Shown here: positions 1 through 12,800 of the stretch, in pieces | Layout: each line of letters starts with the position of its first letter | How positions within the stretch are numbered: position 1 is the first letter of the stretch | Assembly (NCBI RefSeq): GCF_030445035.2 | Contig: NC_080680.1 | Coordinates: 95,361,157-95,425,156 of the forward strand | Length of the DNA: 64,000 nt | DNA from: Dasypus novemcinctus | Taxonomy: Eukaryota; Chordata; Mammalia; Cingulata; Dasypodidae | Direction: 5' to 3' | The notes under the pieces: model-generated | Seen by the model: only the letters and a program-made list of their open reading frames with translations | What the model was told of the DNA's origin: nothing | The model's database searches: none | Translations under genes and position numbers: made by a program

Positions 1-105
1 TCAGAAGTAACACATTTCTCACCAAAGTCAATTCCTGAAAATGACTTTGAAAGTGATGAGATTGCTGTTTGTGTAGCTATTGCTGAGAAACAGAAGACAT
101 TTTAA
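1..105 (+). other. Possible 3' end of a coding exon (open frame ending in TAA)
   Basis: The first 34 codons are open from the left edge in frame 1 and end in TAA at 103-105. The encoded end is acidic then hydrophobic (it contains DFESDEIAV) and resembles a real protein tail more than repeat sequence. The following 130 bases look like unique sequence or 3' UTR. A 34-codon open run is not rare by chance and I recognise no family, so this is only a candidate that needs the sequence to the left. Confidence 0.25.
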
Positions 106-382
106 GTAAGTGAAACAAGGATATTGTGTCTGCTTCTGGCACTGTAGGGATGTAACTGAGAAGGAAGATGGTGCTCCAACACCAGATGACTCTGTTTTTA
201 TCAAAGCTCCATGAAGGAAAATGCATAGTATGAATTATTTGAATCTGTTTTTTTTTGATTATCGTTTAAAGTTTTAGACATAGGGACATTTATTCTGGAG
301 AAACAGGGCAAAACTCCTGTTTGTAAAATAAGTTTTTCAGATGAAACATATAAATCTAAATGGTAGCATTATTGTATATTGT
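106..382. other. AT-rich sequence without a recognised feature
   Basis: No gene or repeat is recognised here. The stretch ends in the left copy of the target-site duplication of the next element. Confidence 0.4.
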
Positions 383-396
383 TTGGACTATGCTTT

Positions 397-804
397 TTTA
401 AAAAATTTTTTTATTTAATTCATTTTTTTAAAAAAATATTACATTCAAAAACATGAGGTCCCATTCAACCCCACCGCCCCCACCCCACCACTCCCCCCAC
501 AGTAACACTCTCCCCCATCATCATGACACATCCATTGCATCTGGTGAGTACATCTCTGGGCATCGCTGCACCCCATAGTCAATGGTCCACATCATAGCCC
601 ACACTCTCCCATGTTCCATCCAGTGGGCCCTGGGGGGATCTACGATGTCCCGTAGTTGTCCATGAAGCACCACCCAGGACAACTCCAAGTCCCAAAAACG
701 CTTCCCCATCTCATCTCTTCCTCCCATTCCCCGCACCCAGCAGCCACCATGGCCACCCTTCCCACACCAATGCCACATTTTCTCTGTGGACATTGGATTG
801 GTTG
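397..804 (-). mobile_element. 5'-truncated L1 insertion, 3' UTR only, with 14-bp target duplication
   Basis: Read on the minus strand this is the terminal part of the same L1 3' UTR found at 7128-7400, 17600-18509, 20761-21325, 29143-29490 and 47806-48326. Its A-rich tail appears as a T-rich block at the left end. The 14-base direct repeat TTGGACTATGCTTT flanks it at 383-396 and 805-818 without mismatch. This is the hallmark of target-primed reverse transcription with heavy 5' truncation. It carries no coding capacity. Confidence 0.85.
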
Positions 805-818
805 TTGGACTATGCTTT

Positions 819-1436
819 GATAAGCTATGGTTTATATTTAAGATTAGAATTCTGAGCAAAATGTTTTTGATGTATAAATTTAATTTAATCCAAATTTATG
901 GATGGATACATTTTAAAGGTACAACCTGAAAAGCAAATTCTTGAATAGTGAATAACTTGGTCAGTGTTATTAAAATGTTGATCACTGATTTTTGTTTTAT
1001 GATAAAGGAAATGTATGTTTTCTCTTTCTCCTAGAAATATACTGCTGTTACTATTCACTCTATTTTCCTTCCTTCTGTAGAGTAAGTTTGTCACAAGACT
1101 TAAATGTTTTTAATATTCATTTTGATTCAAAGTTGTGGTTTTGTTATACATGGAATCTTTAAAAGTTCAGCCAAAAATGCATGCAAATGTGAACATTCTG
1201 ATGTTTCTCTTAATCCTGCATTGTGCTTAAATTTTTGGCTTTAAAGAAGTTATAACAATAGTAGTTGCCTCCTTCAGTATTTGTTAGATGTGTGAAGTAC
1301 TGATAAATGTTACAAGGATGGTTTTATTTTTTAGATTTTACTGTAGGTAGGTTAGTCCTTACTATAAGTGAGTCATTTTTTAAATGTGTGTTTTAAAATT
1401 TTTTTACAAGTACATCATGACGAATTGTACTGGTAC
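819..1436. other. AT-rich sequence, nothing recognised
   Basis: No gene, repeat family or RNA is recognised in this AT-rich stretch. Confidence 0.4.
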
Positions 1437-1610
1437 ATTTAAAAAAAATAAAGGATGATGTTGGAGAAGGAGGGGATGCATGGGAATCCCTCATATTTTC
1501 TCTTTTTTCTCTCTCTCTCTTTATTTCTTTTTGAATGTTACATTCAAAAAATATAAGAGGTTCCCATATACCATCCACCCCCTCACCCCATTCCTATGTA
1601 ACTTTTCTGT
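1437..1610. repeat. Two L1 tail fragments in inverted orientation
   Basis: Bases about 1437-1500 resemble the plus-oriented L1 tail (GGGGATGCATGGGAATCC, then CTCATATTTT). Bases about 1501-1610 resemble the minus-oriented tail (ATTCAAAAAATATAAGAGG, then a pyrimidine-rich CCACCCCC block). A CT-rich stretch lies between them. This may be one inverted duplication or two insertions meeting tail to tail. Confidence 0.45.
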
Positions 1611-2109
1611 AATCTAAAACCTCTTCAAAAATAAAGCTTATTTTATTAAAAAGATTGAAGGAGGAAACATAATCTTGTTAGTACATCATTTAAGATAATT
1701 TTAGATAATAAGCCACACTGTCCTATTACTTGGATGGGGTTCAAAAGGTTGAGGGGTACTACTATAAAAAAAATCTCTAATTCCCATCTATTTATGTATA
1801 TGAATAATCCCTACTTTTATAACAATAGAATTAATGCTGACTTCTGACTTACTTAATAGTATTAAGTAACACTTATGAATGCATGAACTAATTGAAAAAA
1901 TATATTTGCATTAAATGCCTTTCCAATAAAACTTTTATTACTTAGGTTTAATAATTATTTTCAAAACTTATATTAGGTTGAATCATATATTACTGTTTTT
2001 GTAGGTCAGAATAGGTGACTACTGGCAACTTCATGTAATTCAAGGGAACAATGATATGATTTTGATAATTTGTTCACTACTAATAGTTCATCTTAATTCA
2101 GATGAATTT

Positions 2110-2350
2110 TTTAAAAGAAATTTTTATTGAAGTATATAATTTGTTCATGAACAGACATAAACAATAAGTGTATACTATAACTTGTGAACTTATAAAACAA
2201 ACATTCATATCATCTACAGGGCTCCCATATATCACCCCTTCACCAACACCTTGTATTGTTGTGAAACATTTGTTACAAATAGGAAAAAGCATCATCAAAA
2301 TATTTACTAACTATTAACCCATATCTTATACTTGGTGTATTTAAACCCCA
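2110..2350 (-). mobile_element. Old L1 3' UTR fragment
   Basis: The pattern of A-rich sequence, 'ACAGACATAAACAATAAGTG', a 'GCTCCCATATATCACCCC' block and 'CACCAACACCTTGTATTGT' recurs at 19005, 43715, 44565 and 44820. It marks an older L1 tail family read here on the minus strand. Ends are approximate and no target duplication was found. Confidence 0.65.
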
Positions 2351-2800
2351 ACCCACCCGATTCAGATGAATTTTAGCTCTTAAATCTTATCATCAGAAGA
2401 AATTACCGATAAATTGAACTTTATATGATTTTTTATTGCAGAGAAATATGATAGGTGATTGCAAAAAACTTTCCTGCATAAAACTATATTACAGTAGGAT
2501 AAACTTTGTGTAGGGGAAGAAGATTGTAAGTGCATGTTTAATTGAAAGGAATGATATAAAACTTATAACTATTAAGGGTGAGCTTGTTTTTTGCATTTTA
2601 AAAGTGGATGATGTGAGTATCAAATAGCTATGGTGTTTATATGTTATTGGATACATTTTAAGAAGTGATGTAAAATTTCATTTTAAAATTCATTATTTGC
2701 AATAAGCCAGATATTATTACATCCTTACTACTATTTAAATGTCTGATGAATAATTTTTGTCAATTTTAAAAAGTGCATAGTCTTTTTTCCCCCAGAGTAG
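2351..2800. other. AT-rich sequence, nothing recognised
   Basis: AT-rich DNA between two L1 tails. No gene or further repeat is recognised. Confidence 0.4.
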
Positions 2801-2965
2801 TTGGCAAAAAATTATTTTTATTTATTTGCTTATTTATCTATTTTAAAGAAACTTTAGATTACACAAATGTCACATAAAAAATATAGGGGATTCCCTTATG
2901 CCTCACTTCCTCCCCCTCCCCCACTTTCCTATATTAACATTCTTCATTAGTGTGGGACATAGGTT
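2801..2965 (-). mobile_element. Old L1 tail fragment
   Basis: A T-rich block is followed by 'CACATAAAAAATATAGGGG', a C-rich block and 'ACATTCTTCATTAGTGTGG'. The same order occurs at 24950-25200, which identifies a second old L1 tail subtype on the minus strand. Confidence 0.6.
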
Positions 2966-3244
2966 TTAATTAGGGGATATGTGAACAAAATCTACGAGGA
3001 TTGCAGATTTAACTGGACCTCTTAATCAATTTCAAGCCCCTATTATAGGACCATGGGAAAATGTACATCCTTTCTCTTCTTGAATACATTCAATGGTAGG
3101 ATGCACCAGTTGTCAGATTTTTTCCCCCTTTCTTTTGGAGAAGCCAAAGTCTGATTACCTCGTATCTTTTTCTGCCAGAATGAGCTAGGTCTTCTGGGAC
3201 ACCACAGAACAGCCTAATCTTCAACACAAAAGCATTTAAATATT

Positions 3245-3480
3245 AATCAACAAAGGCAGCTTTGTGCAACAGTTAAAAGTCCAGATACTGGGCTAGAATC
3301 CTGACCATTTCATTTAACAGCTGTATGACCTTGAGGAAGACACTTACCTTCTTTGAGCTCCAGCTTTTTCCATCTGTAAAATGGGGATATTAATGCATGC
3401 TTGTAGGATTATTATGAGGATTAAATGAAAGTGCCTGGTCCTTGACAAGTGCTCCATAAATGATGGCAATAATGCCTACC
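3245..3480 (+). repeat. MIR SINE
   Basis: Diverged but clear MIR order on the plus strand: 'AGCTGTATGACCTTGAGGAAG', then 'CCATCTGTAAAATGGGGATA', 'GGATTATTATGAGGATTAAATGA' and 'GTGCTCCATAAATG'. This is an ancient mammalian tRNA-derived SINE with no preserved promoter activity expected. Confidence 0.85.
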
Positions 3481-3835
3481 AATTTATCAAAGTCTTATTA
3501 TAAACAGAGTCTCTGATTTAATATCCCAGGTTTTCTAGGTTTTTTGGGGAGGACTTTGTTTCTGCCATTCTGTTCTCTCTACTGTGAACCTGCTCCATTT
3601 TGTCCCTGTCCTTAAAATGTGGTTTCCAGAACTAAGCCAAGTTCTATGGATCTGTTTTTGTTTTTGTTTTTTCAGTCACTGGCTAATCAAAATGATTTGG
3701 TCTGGTCATAAATCATAAACAAATAGCCTTTTTTGGGGGGATGCACAAAAAAGTAGTGTCAATGGCTATCCAAAGAATTCTTAAACTTCCTGATTTGGTC
3801 GTTGGAAGAAAAAGTGCAAACAATTAAGAACTGTT
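3481..3835. other. Unassigned sequence
   Basis: No gene or repeat family recognised. Short T- and G-rich runs occur (for example TTTTTTGGGGGG near 3730). Confidence 0.4.
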
Positions 3836-4060
3836 TCTGTGTAAGATACTTTCATATGTATTATCTCATATAATTCTTACAGTAATCCCAGAACACTTCT
3901 AGTTGCATGCCACTGGAACTATTACTTATCCTAATTTCTCAGATGATAAAACAAGCAGTAGGGAGGTGAAGTGGTTTGCTCAGCATAACTCAGTATTAAG
4001 TGGTCCCTCTGAACCTTACACTTATGTCTGTATACCTTGAATGCTCATGTCTGTCTGTAC
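3836..4060 (-). repeat. MIR-like SINE fragment
   Basis: The block 'TCAGATGATAAAACAAGCAG' followed by 'AGGTGAAGTGGTTTGCTCAG' is the reverse-strand MIR core ('cagatgaggaaactgaggc' type), strongly diverged. Confidence 0.6.
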
Positions 4061-4254
4061 CACACTGCCCATTTCATTTACCTAGCTTCTTCCCTGTGGA
4101 AGTAGATTTATTCATCACTCCTGGTCTATCTGCTTTCATGCCTCAAATTATAGTATAATACCATGGAACAACGTAGAGAATGAATGTTAGCCAAATATAA
4201 AAGACTGGAAATTCATAATATACCTCTGAACTGGATTAAACTGAATTCGATATG

Positions 4255-4560
4255 AGATGATGATGAATGAGACTAAGAGTGGAAGCCACATTTATTGAGC
4301 ACTTACTATATATCAGGAATTGCTCTAAAAACTTTATATATGCATTTTCCATTTGGTGATCACAGAAATTCTGCCAGGTAGGTATTATTATTTCCATTTT
4401 ATAGCAGAGAAAACTGATACTCAGAGGGGTTCTATGACACAGTCAAGGTCTTAGAGCTAGTAAGTGGTAGAATTGGAATTTGAATTCAGCTCCAACTGAC
4501 CCCAAAGCCCATGCTCTTAACCCTGCCTGATTATTCTATTTCCTGTTTTTCTGTGTTTCT
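4255..4560 (-). repeat. MIR SINE
   Basis: Reverse-strand MIR: 'TTATTGAGCACTTACTATAT', then 'GGTAGGTATTATTATTTCC', 'AGAGAAAACTGATACTCAGAG' and 'AGCTAGTAAGTGGTAGAATT'. All diagnostic blocks are in order. Confidence 0.85.
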
Positions 4561-4599
4561 TTTTTTCTCCTACACTGTACATTCAATCAGTGATAAGTG

Positions 4600-4775
4600 C
4601 CCATCACATTTTTAAAAGTTTAATCCTCATTATAGAATGATGAAGTAGATACTATTATTCCCATTTTTAGAGCATGAAACTGAGGATCAGAGGGATGAAT
4701 AATTTCTCCAAGACCACAGAGAGTTTGGTTGGAGTCAGGCTGGTCCTTGATCTCTCTGCCTAGCCCTCCTCACCT
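4600..4775 (-). repeat. MIR SINE fragment
   Basis: 'GAAGTAGATACTATTATTCC', 'GCATGAAACTGAGGATCAGA' and 'CCAAGACCACAGAG' match a reverse-strand MIR. It lies just right of another MIR in the same orientation and could be a separate insertion. Confidence 0.75.
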
Positions 4776-5234
4776 TATTTAACACCCAGGATTCATTGTC
4801 TTCCTGTTCTTTCCATAGTTAGTCTGTTATTGGAATTGGACTTTCCAGGTCAAAGCTCCCAATTCTAGCCTCCAGGGCTGGAGATCAGGTAGCCCCAAGT
4901 TTATGGTTTAGGAAACATGAGGTGTCTCTTTTTAGTTCTTAGGGAAAGTCTAGGAAGAAACTGAGCTGTACTTGACAGCAGGCCATGGAAGGTTCTGTCT
5001 TGTGCAATGTTCGTTCAGCTCTGTTTCAAAGCATCCTGTAAGGCTAGTGAAAACCTCAAAAGTGGTTGGAGGGTAAGCTATGGAGTTCTGTTTGTCTTAC
5101 TCATGACTGGAAGAGATGATCTTGCCTGACTCATTCAGCTCATTAGAGGAAAAGAGAGGAATGTGCTGTGGGATGAGGTGATGGGACGCCCAGAAAGGGG
5201 AACTAGAGAGAATTTATATAAGGCTGTGGATAAG

Positions 5235-5480
5235 GAAACAGGAGTGTGGTGTGCAGGCATGGATTTTGACACAGAATTCAAAAGAATGGGGCTTTTTTCA
5301 CCAGGCTATCATGAAAATTTTCTTTATGACTTTGGGAAAATCTCTTTGCTTCTTGGGGCCTTGGTTTCTTTATCTTAGAAATGGGAAAAATAATGCCTTC
5401 TTTCAGTACAGAGGTTTTGTAAAAAACAGAAGAGATGTGGAAGCTCTTAAAAAGCCTTATGAGACTTTTTGGGAAACAGT
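5235..5480 (+). repeat. MIR-like SINE fragment
   Basis: 'TTTATGACTTTGGGAAAATC', then 'CTTGGTTTCTTTATCTTAGAA' and 'ATGGGAAAAATAATGCC' correspond to the plus-strand MIR core, heavily diverged. The short open frames here are fortuitous. Confidence 0.6.
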
Positions 5481-7127
5481 TTTATGAAAGAATAACAAGT
5501 TCTTTCAAATTTCTATAGAAATTTGGGCTCTCTATCATATACTGGATTCCTGTAACTGCTGACATTCTGATCCATAGACTTCCTTGATCTTAAGTTTGCC
5601 TCTTTTTTCTCTCTTTAATAAATCAAGTAGATATTTGGATAACACAACTTAGTCTATCCCTGTTTGGTCAATAATACCCAGAAATGAGTAAGCTGTTAAG
5701 AGAAGACAAAGTGGGCAACCATTTCCAGGGGATGATTCAATAGTTCCCAACCCTGTTTTTCCACAAAGCTTCCCCAACTGATTGATGCTGTCTGTAATTC
5801 CAGTAGATACTATCATTGTGACTCAGTGGAAATTTCCCTGAAAGGGACCACTCTTGACTATGTAAAACATATGTATTTTTTTTGTGGCTGGGTTTTAATA
5901 AAAGGGAGGGAAGAGAGTCCATGAAGACACAGCATATCTAAGGGCTGGGAAAGGAAGAGGCACTGTGAATGAAAAAAAAAAGGTAAAAGAAGGCTTAGGG
6001 AGTCAAAGACAAACTTTACAATACTCACAATACTGTACGAAGGATCAAATTTGAGAAAGCTCTTTGGAATTCCTTCCAGAAATTACTGATAGCCTATCCA
6101 AGGATTGCCAAAACTGCTATGCAGATGTGTAGCCCTCTAAGTGCAGCTACATTACCATTGGATTCCCAGCTGGACTGCAGTGGGCTATTCAGGAAGCACG
6201 TTTCATCATATATTTTTTTGACAGCAGCACCAAGCTCCACTCAGGAATGATGAAGGAAGTTGCCCAGCACAGAGGAAAGAAAGTCATCAGGGAAGGGCTG
6301 AAGGGAATGGTGCCTCTGCTTTGTCAGAGGCAGAAGTACATGTGTGGACACGTGCTGGAAGCTGAGGTTTTATCACATGTTTCTGCATGAACTCTGTGGT
6401 TCTCACTAGCATGGAGCCCAAGTATGTCATTGTCCAAACTTGTTGCCTTCTCTGGGGAGAGGGACACATGAGGCAGGTACTTCTGGTATCAGCATCTCAG
6501 CTAATCCCAGAGCAGTCAGGACCTGGGAAATCAGCCTGGATGATGGATTCACTGATGTATGCCCCAAAATTTGTCTTTGAGAAGGAAACCCACAGAAACT
6601 CAGATGTGGTCAAGGTATTGGTAGGGTGTTTCCCTGCCCTGAGGCTTTGGAGATGTATCCTGTTTTATTTTTCTTTTAAATAATACATTCTTATTTTAAA
6701 AATAATTAGCACTAAAATATATATCAAGTAAAATGTGAGAGTCTGTTTCTCATTCTCCCCAATCCTCTCCAGGAATAATGTTGATGTTTTAATATATATC
6801 CCTTCAGATATTTTTCTATGTTTGATAGGCCCCAGCTAACTTTTGAGAGGAATAAACAAGAGGCTTTCATTCTACACTGACAGCCAGAATTTTCCAGTGA
6901 GATTAAACTCCAGTTACCACAATGAAAACCTGTTTGATAATGCACCATTTTTGGTTAACTTCTATTCTCTGTCTCACTTCTCCATTTCCCTGCTGGCATG
7001 TTTTGATCTTTCTTCTCAAAGAAACTACTTACACTTAAATTCTTTTCTCAGGCTCTGCTTCAGAAGGATCATACTAAGAGAGTTGACACCAGAAGTGATC
7101 TTAAGAAGCAGCTTCTCAGTGTGGAAT
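5481..7127. other. Unassigned sequence of about 1.6 kb
   Basis: No gene or confident repeat is recognised. Open frames here (for example a 98-codon frame at 6387-6683) show no recognisable domain. The block 6650-6840 is very AT-rich and may be old repeat sequence. The last bases before 7128 show no L1 homology. Confidence 0.4.
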
Positions 7128-9839
7128 TTTAGATACATCCATTGCATCTGGTGAGTACATCTCTGGGCACCGCTGCACCCCATGTCCTGTGGTCCACACC
7201 ATAGCCCACACTCTCCCACATTCCATCCAGTGGCCCATGGGAGGACATAAAATGTCTGGCAATTGTCCCTGGAGCACCACCCAGGACAACTCCAAGTCCC
7301 GAAAATGCTTCCACATCTCATCTCTTCCTCCCATTTCCCGCACTCAGCAGCCATCATGGCCACTTTTTCCACACCAATGCCACATTTTCTCAATTATTAA
7401 CCACAATAGTTCATGCATAGGATATCATTAAGTCCACTCTAATCCTTACTGTATTCCTCCTTCCCGTGGACCTTGGCTTGGTTGTGTTCATTCCACATCT
7501 ATGTCAAGAGGGGGTTTAGATTCCACATGGATACTGGATGCAATCCTCCTGCTTTCAGTTGTAGGCACTCTAGGCTCCATGGTGTGGTGGCTGACATTCT
7601 TCAACTCCATGTTAGCTGAGTGGGGTAAGTCCAATAAATCAGAGTGTAGCAGCTGAAGTCTGTTGAGGCTCAGGGCCTGGCTATCATATTGTCAGTCCAG
7701 AGATTCAAATCCCCTAGATATATCTTAAACCCCAGCACCAACTACAATTCCAGTAAAGTAGCATGAAAGGTTTGTGAAAGAGATCTCATCTGAGTCCAGC
7801 TCCATCACGCAGAAACACCAGCTCCAAAGAAGGGCCAACTGGCATGGCAGTGAACCCCATCTGCCATGACCATCGAACCTGTGGATCTCTTTATCCCTCA
7901 AAAGAACCAATACCTGGGGTTGTATCTACTTTACCTGTCTCTGAGACTCTGCTCAGGTGTGCATAAATGCAATCCTTCTGACAACCTCCAGACTCTTTTT
8001 TAGAGACTCATAGCCATATGAACTAATTTGTCCTTTCCATTTCCCCCTTACTTTAGGTCAGACAGAATTTTTAACTCCTGTTATTATATGTAGACAGGGA
8101 TATTTTGCTGGTCTGCATTGAACCTTTAATTCAAGGTCATTTTCTAGTTACATCATCAGCTGGTACTTGGTAGTGATCCCTCGGTTCCAGGGAGGCTCAT
8201 CCCCGGGTGTCATGTCCCACGCTGGGGGGAAGGCATTGCATTTACATGCTGAGTTTGGCTTCAAGACTGGCCACATTTGAGTAACACGGAGGCTGTCTGG
8301 AGGGAACTCTTAGGCACAGTGCCACTCTAGGCCATGTTCTTATTTCAGGTGTATAGGTGCACAAGCATACTCATTAGTATCAGGGACTCACTGTTGGACC
8401 CTCATTCCTTCCTGGTCCTTACCGTTGCACCTGGGGGACTGCCATTGCTCCCCTAGGGACTACGACAGAGCCCCCTCCCCTGGCCAGGAACCCAGTACCC
8501 CCCCAGCTGTTGTTTTTAATTGTTTCCACTATGAGTATATCCAAACATTTCCATGCACCCTGGACACATGCCCTGTATAACTCCCTGTCAACCATATATC
8601 GCCTATCAATAACATCCCATACCAGTATTCCTCCACTGCCATTGTTGAACCACTCTGTGATCCAAAACCTCCTGAAAAGTGAAGCCCAATATAATGTCAG
8701 GTTCCCTTACTAGTAAAATGGAATATAGTGATGAGTTTAAAGGTTAGATACAGGATACATATTGATTTGGAAAAATTCTACATCCTATCTTTTTCTTTTC
8801 TTTTTTCCTAGTTATTGAGCTTCTCTTCACAAGAGCCCTAGATCACAGTAATTCATATGTACAATATACAGTACTCCCACATATCCATTATAAAACCTTT
8901 TCCCTTCCACAGCGATAATCTTTTAACTTATTCATATATTTACTGAAACTGATGTACAGATATTGAGACAATAGCTTTCAAACAAGGTGACATTTGTGTT
9001 TACATTGTGATTTATACTTTAGGCTATACAGTTTTTTAAATTTTTTAGTTATCCTATGTTTTACATTATGGTTTACATTATTAGTCTGTCGTCCCCTATA
9101 TGTTTTTGGTGTAATATTACATGTTTTATATCCATCCTTGCATACTCTTGTGAAACACTTCTTTTGCCCTCACATTTACTTTGGTTCCATCTATTCAATA
9201 CCTATTTCCCCCTCCCCTTGGGGCCCACAGTGGCAGTCAATCTTCATTTCATGAGGAGCCAAGTTCAGAGATACTTGCAACAATGTTGAGGGCTTGACTT
9301 GCTCAACGGCCCTAATGCCCTGGGAGCCACCCTTTCTCTTGAGAGATACAGTTCCCTCTATTTGATGGCATTAGTCCTCCCCAGGATGTGGGTCTCATTA
9401 TGTGGGTCTCTTTCCAATGGTATAACCCACTATGGCAAAATGAGCATTCAGATATTCCCTAGGAGTCTGTCCTGCATCAGATTATCCCCTTTGAGTATCT
9501 TAAACAGATAACTTTCCTAATTATATTTTGAAAAGGTTTTCTCAGCATTTTACTTTCAACCAACACCTGACAATCTCCTATGTTCATATGTTGCCCCTCC
9601 CTCCCCCCAATTTTTTGGGCAATATTACCCCTTCACCCATTCCCAGCCTCCCTCAAGCCTGCAAAGCCCCACCCAAAGGTAACCCTATGCCCCCATTTTA
9701 TCTCTTCCTTGTGCACATACTTACCGCCAGGTTATCATAGATTTCACCCATGTAGATGTCAGCTTACATCCTTCCTCATCCCCCGATTTCCTGTAAGCCT
9801 GTCTTCCAGTCTCTAGCTCTCTGAGGCAGATTGCTTATT
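7128..9839 (-). repeat. L1 3' UTR, unusually long (about 2.7 kb)
   Basis: This segment runs from the ORF2 stop to the element end on the minus strand. Pieces recur as separate 3'-end insertions elsewhere in the window, which confirms that it is transcribed L1 tail and not host DNA. It contains a GC-richer block at about 8170-8510, including 'CCCACGCTGGGGGGAAGG', that the short copies do not reach. No long open frame of its own is convincing. Confidence 0.75.
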
Positions 9840-12800
9840 TCATATCATTGAGGTCATGTAGTATTTGTCCTTCAATGCCTGGGTTGCTTCACTCAACATA
9901 AGGTTCTCAAGATTCATCTATGTTATCACGTGTGTTTGTAGTGTATTTGTTTCGAAAGCTGCGTAGTATTCCATGGTATGTATATACCACATTTTATTGA
10001 TCCACTCATCTGTTGATGGGCATTTGCGTTGATTCCAACTTTTGGTGATAGTGAACAATGCTGCTATAAACATTGGTGTACATATATCGGTTTGTTTCCT
10101 TGTTTTCAGTTCTGCTGGGTATAAACCCAGCAGTGGTATTGCTGGGTCATATGGTAAATCTATGGTTAGTTTTTTAAGAAACCGCCAAACTGTCTGCCAG
10201 AATGGTTGGATCCTTCTGCATTCCCATCAGCAGTGGATGAGTGTTCCCATTTCTTCACATCCTCTCCAGCATTTGCATTCTTCTGTTTTTTTCATAGCTG
10301 TCAATATTATGGGAGTAAGATGGTATCTCATTGTAGTTTTGATTTCCATTTCCCTGATAGCTAATGATTTGGAGCATTTTTTCATGTGCTTTTTAGCCAT
10401 TTGTATTTCTTCTTTTGAGAGGGGTCTGTTTAAATCTTTTTCCCATTTTTTAAATGGGTTGTTTATCTTTTTATTTTCAAGATATAGGAGTTCTTTATAT
10501 ATGCAGGTTATACATCTCTTACGAGATATATGGTTGCCAAATATTTTCTCCCATTGTGTGGGTTCCCTTTTTACTTTCTTGACAAACTCCTTTGAGGTGC
10601 AGAAGGCTTTGATTTTGAGGAAGTCCCATTGATCTATTTTTTCTTTTGCTGCTCGTGCTTTTGGTGTGATGAAGCCATTTCCTATTACAAGGTCTTGTAG
10701 ATGTTTCCCTATACTGCTTTCCAAGGTCTTTATGGTCTTGGCTCTTATATTTAGGTCTTTGATCCATCTTGAGTTGATCTTTGTATAAGGTGTGAGATGG
10801 TAATCCTCTTTCATTCTTCTACATATGGATATCCAGTTCTCCAGGCACCGTTTGTTGAATAGGCCATTCTTTCCCAGTCAAGAGGGTCTGGTGGCTTTAT
10901 CAAATATTATATGGCTATATATATGAGGTTCTATATCAGAACTTTCAATTCAATTCCATTGGTCTGTGTGTCTCTCCTTATGCCAATACCATGCTGTGTT
11001 TTCACTACTGTAGCTTTGTAGTATATTTTGAGGTCAGGTAATTTGATTCCTCCAATTTCGTTTTTCTTTTTCAATATGTCTTTGGCTATTCGGAGCCTCT
11101 TTCCTTTCCAAATAAATTTCATAGCTAGTTTTTCTAGTTCCTTAAAGAAGCCTGTGTTGATTTTTGTTGGGATTGCATTGAATGTGTAGATCAGTTTTGG
11201 TAGGATAGACATCATAATAATATTTAGTCTTCCTATCCATGAACAGGGAATATTCTTCCATTTATTTAGGTCTTCTTTGATTTCCTTGAACAGTCTTGTA
11301 GAGTTCTCGGTGTATAAGTTTTTTACATCTTTAGTTAAATTTATTTCTAAATATTTGATTTTTTAAATTTACTATTGTGAATGCTATTTGTTTCTTGATT
11401 TCCTCCTGATCTTGCTCATTACTGGTGTACAGAAATGCTACTGATTTTTGTGCATTGATCTTATAACCTGTAACTTTACTAAACTCATTTATGAGTTCTA
11501 GAAAATTTGTTGTAGACCTCTCAGGGTTTTCTATGTATAGGATCATGTCATCTGCAAGTAATGAAATTTTGACTTCTTCCTTTCCAATTTGGATGCCTTT
11601 TATATCTGATTCTTCTCTCAGTGCTCGAGCAAGTATTTCTAAGACAATGTTAAATAGAAGGGTATCCTTGTCTTGTTCCTGACTTTAGAGGGAAGGATTT
11701 TAGGATTTCTCCATTGTAAACAATGTTGGCTATGGGTTTTTCATGTATACTCTTTATCATGTTCAAAAAATTTCCTTGTATTCTGATGTTTTGGAGTGTT
11801 TTTATCAAGAAAGAGTGCTGTATTTTGTCCAATGCTTTTTCTGCATCTATAGATATAATCATGTGATTTTTTTTCCTTCAATCTGTTTATATGATGTATT
11901 ACATTGATTGATTTTCTTATGTTGAACCATCCTTGCATACCTGGAATGAATCCCACTTGGTCGTGGTGTATAATTCGTTTAATGTATTGTTGAATATGAT
12001 TAGCAAGTATTTTGTTAAGTATTTTTGCGTCTAGGTTCATTAGAAAAATTGGTCTATAATTTTCCTTTCTTGTGGTGTCTTTGTTTGGCTTTGGTACTAG
12101 GGTAATGTTGGCATCATAGAATGAGTTAGGCAATGTTCCTTCTGTTTCAATTTTTTGGAAGAGTTTCAGCAGGATTGGTGTTAGTTCTTTCCGGAATGTT
12201 TTGTAGAATTCATCTGTGAAGCCGTCTGGCCCTGGCCTCTTCTTAGTTGGGGGGTTTTTAATGACTGATTCTATCTCTTCATTTGTGATTGGTTTGTTGA
12301 GATCATCAGTTTCTTCTTTCATCAATATAGGCTGCTAATATGTTTCTAGGAATTTGTCCGTTTCCTCTGAATTGTCATTTTTGTTGGAATATAGTTTTTC
12401 AAAGTATCCTCTTATGATAGTCTTTATTTCTGTGGGGTCAGTGGTGATCTCTTCTTTCTCATTTCTTATTTTGTGTATTTGCATCTTCTCTCTTTTTTTC
12501 TTTGTTAGTCTCACTAAAGGTTTGTCAATTTTGTTAATCTTCTCACAAAACCAGCTCTTGGTCTTGTTTATCTTTTCAAGTGCTTTCTTATTTTCTATTT
12601 CATTTAGTTCTGCTCTTATCTTTGTCATTTCCTTCCTTCTTCTTCCTGTTGGGTTACTTTGTTGTTTTTTTTCTAATTCCTCCAAATGTGCAGTTAGTTC
12701 TTCAAGTTTTGCTCTTTCTTCTTTTTTGATGTATGAATTTATGGCTATAAATTTCCCTCTCAGTACTGCTTTTGCTGCATCCCATAAATTTTGGTATGTT

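Noticed and set aside
6387-6683. A 98-codon frame as a gene
   Set aside because: No recognisable domain, no splice or promoter context, and length within chance for this region.
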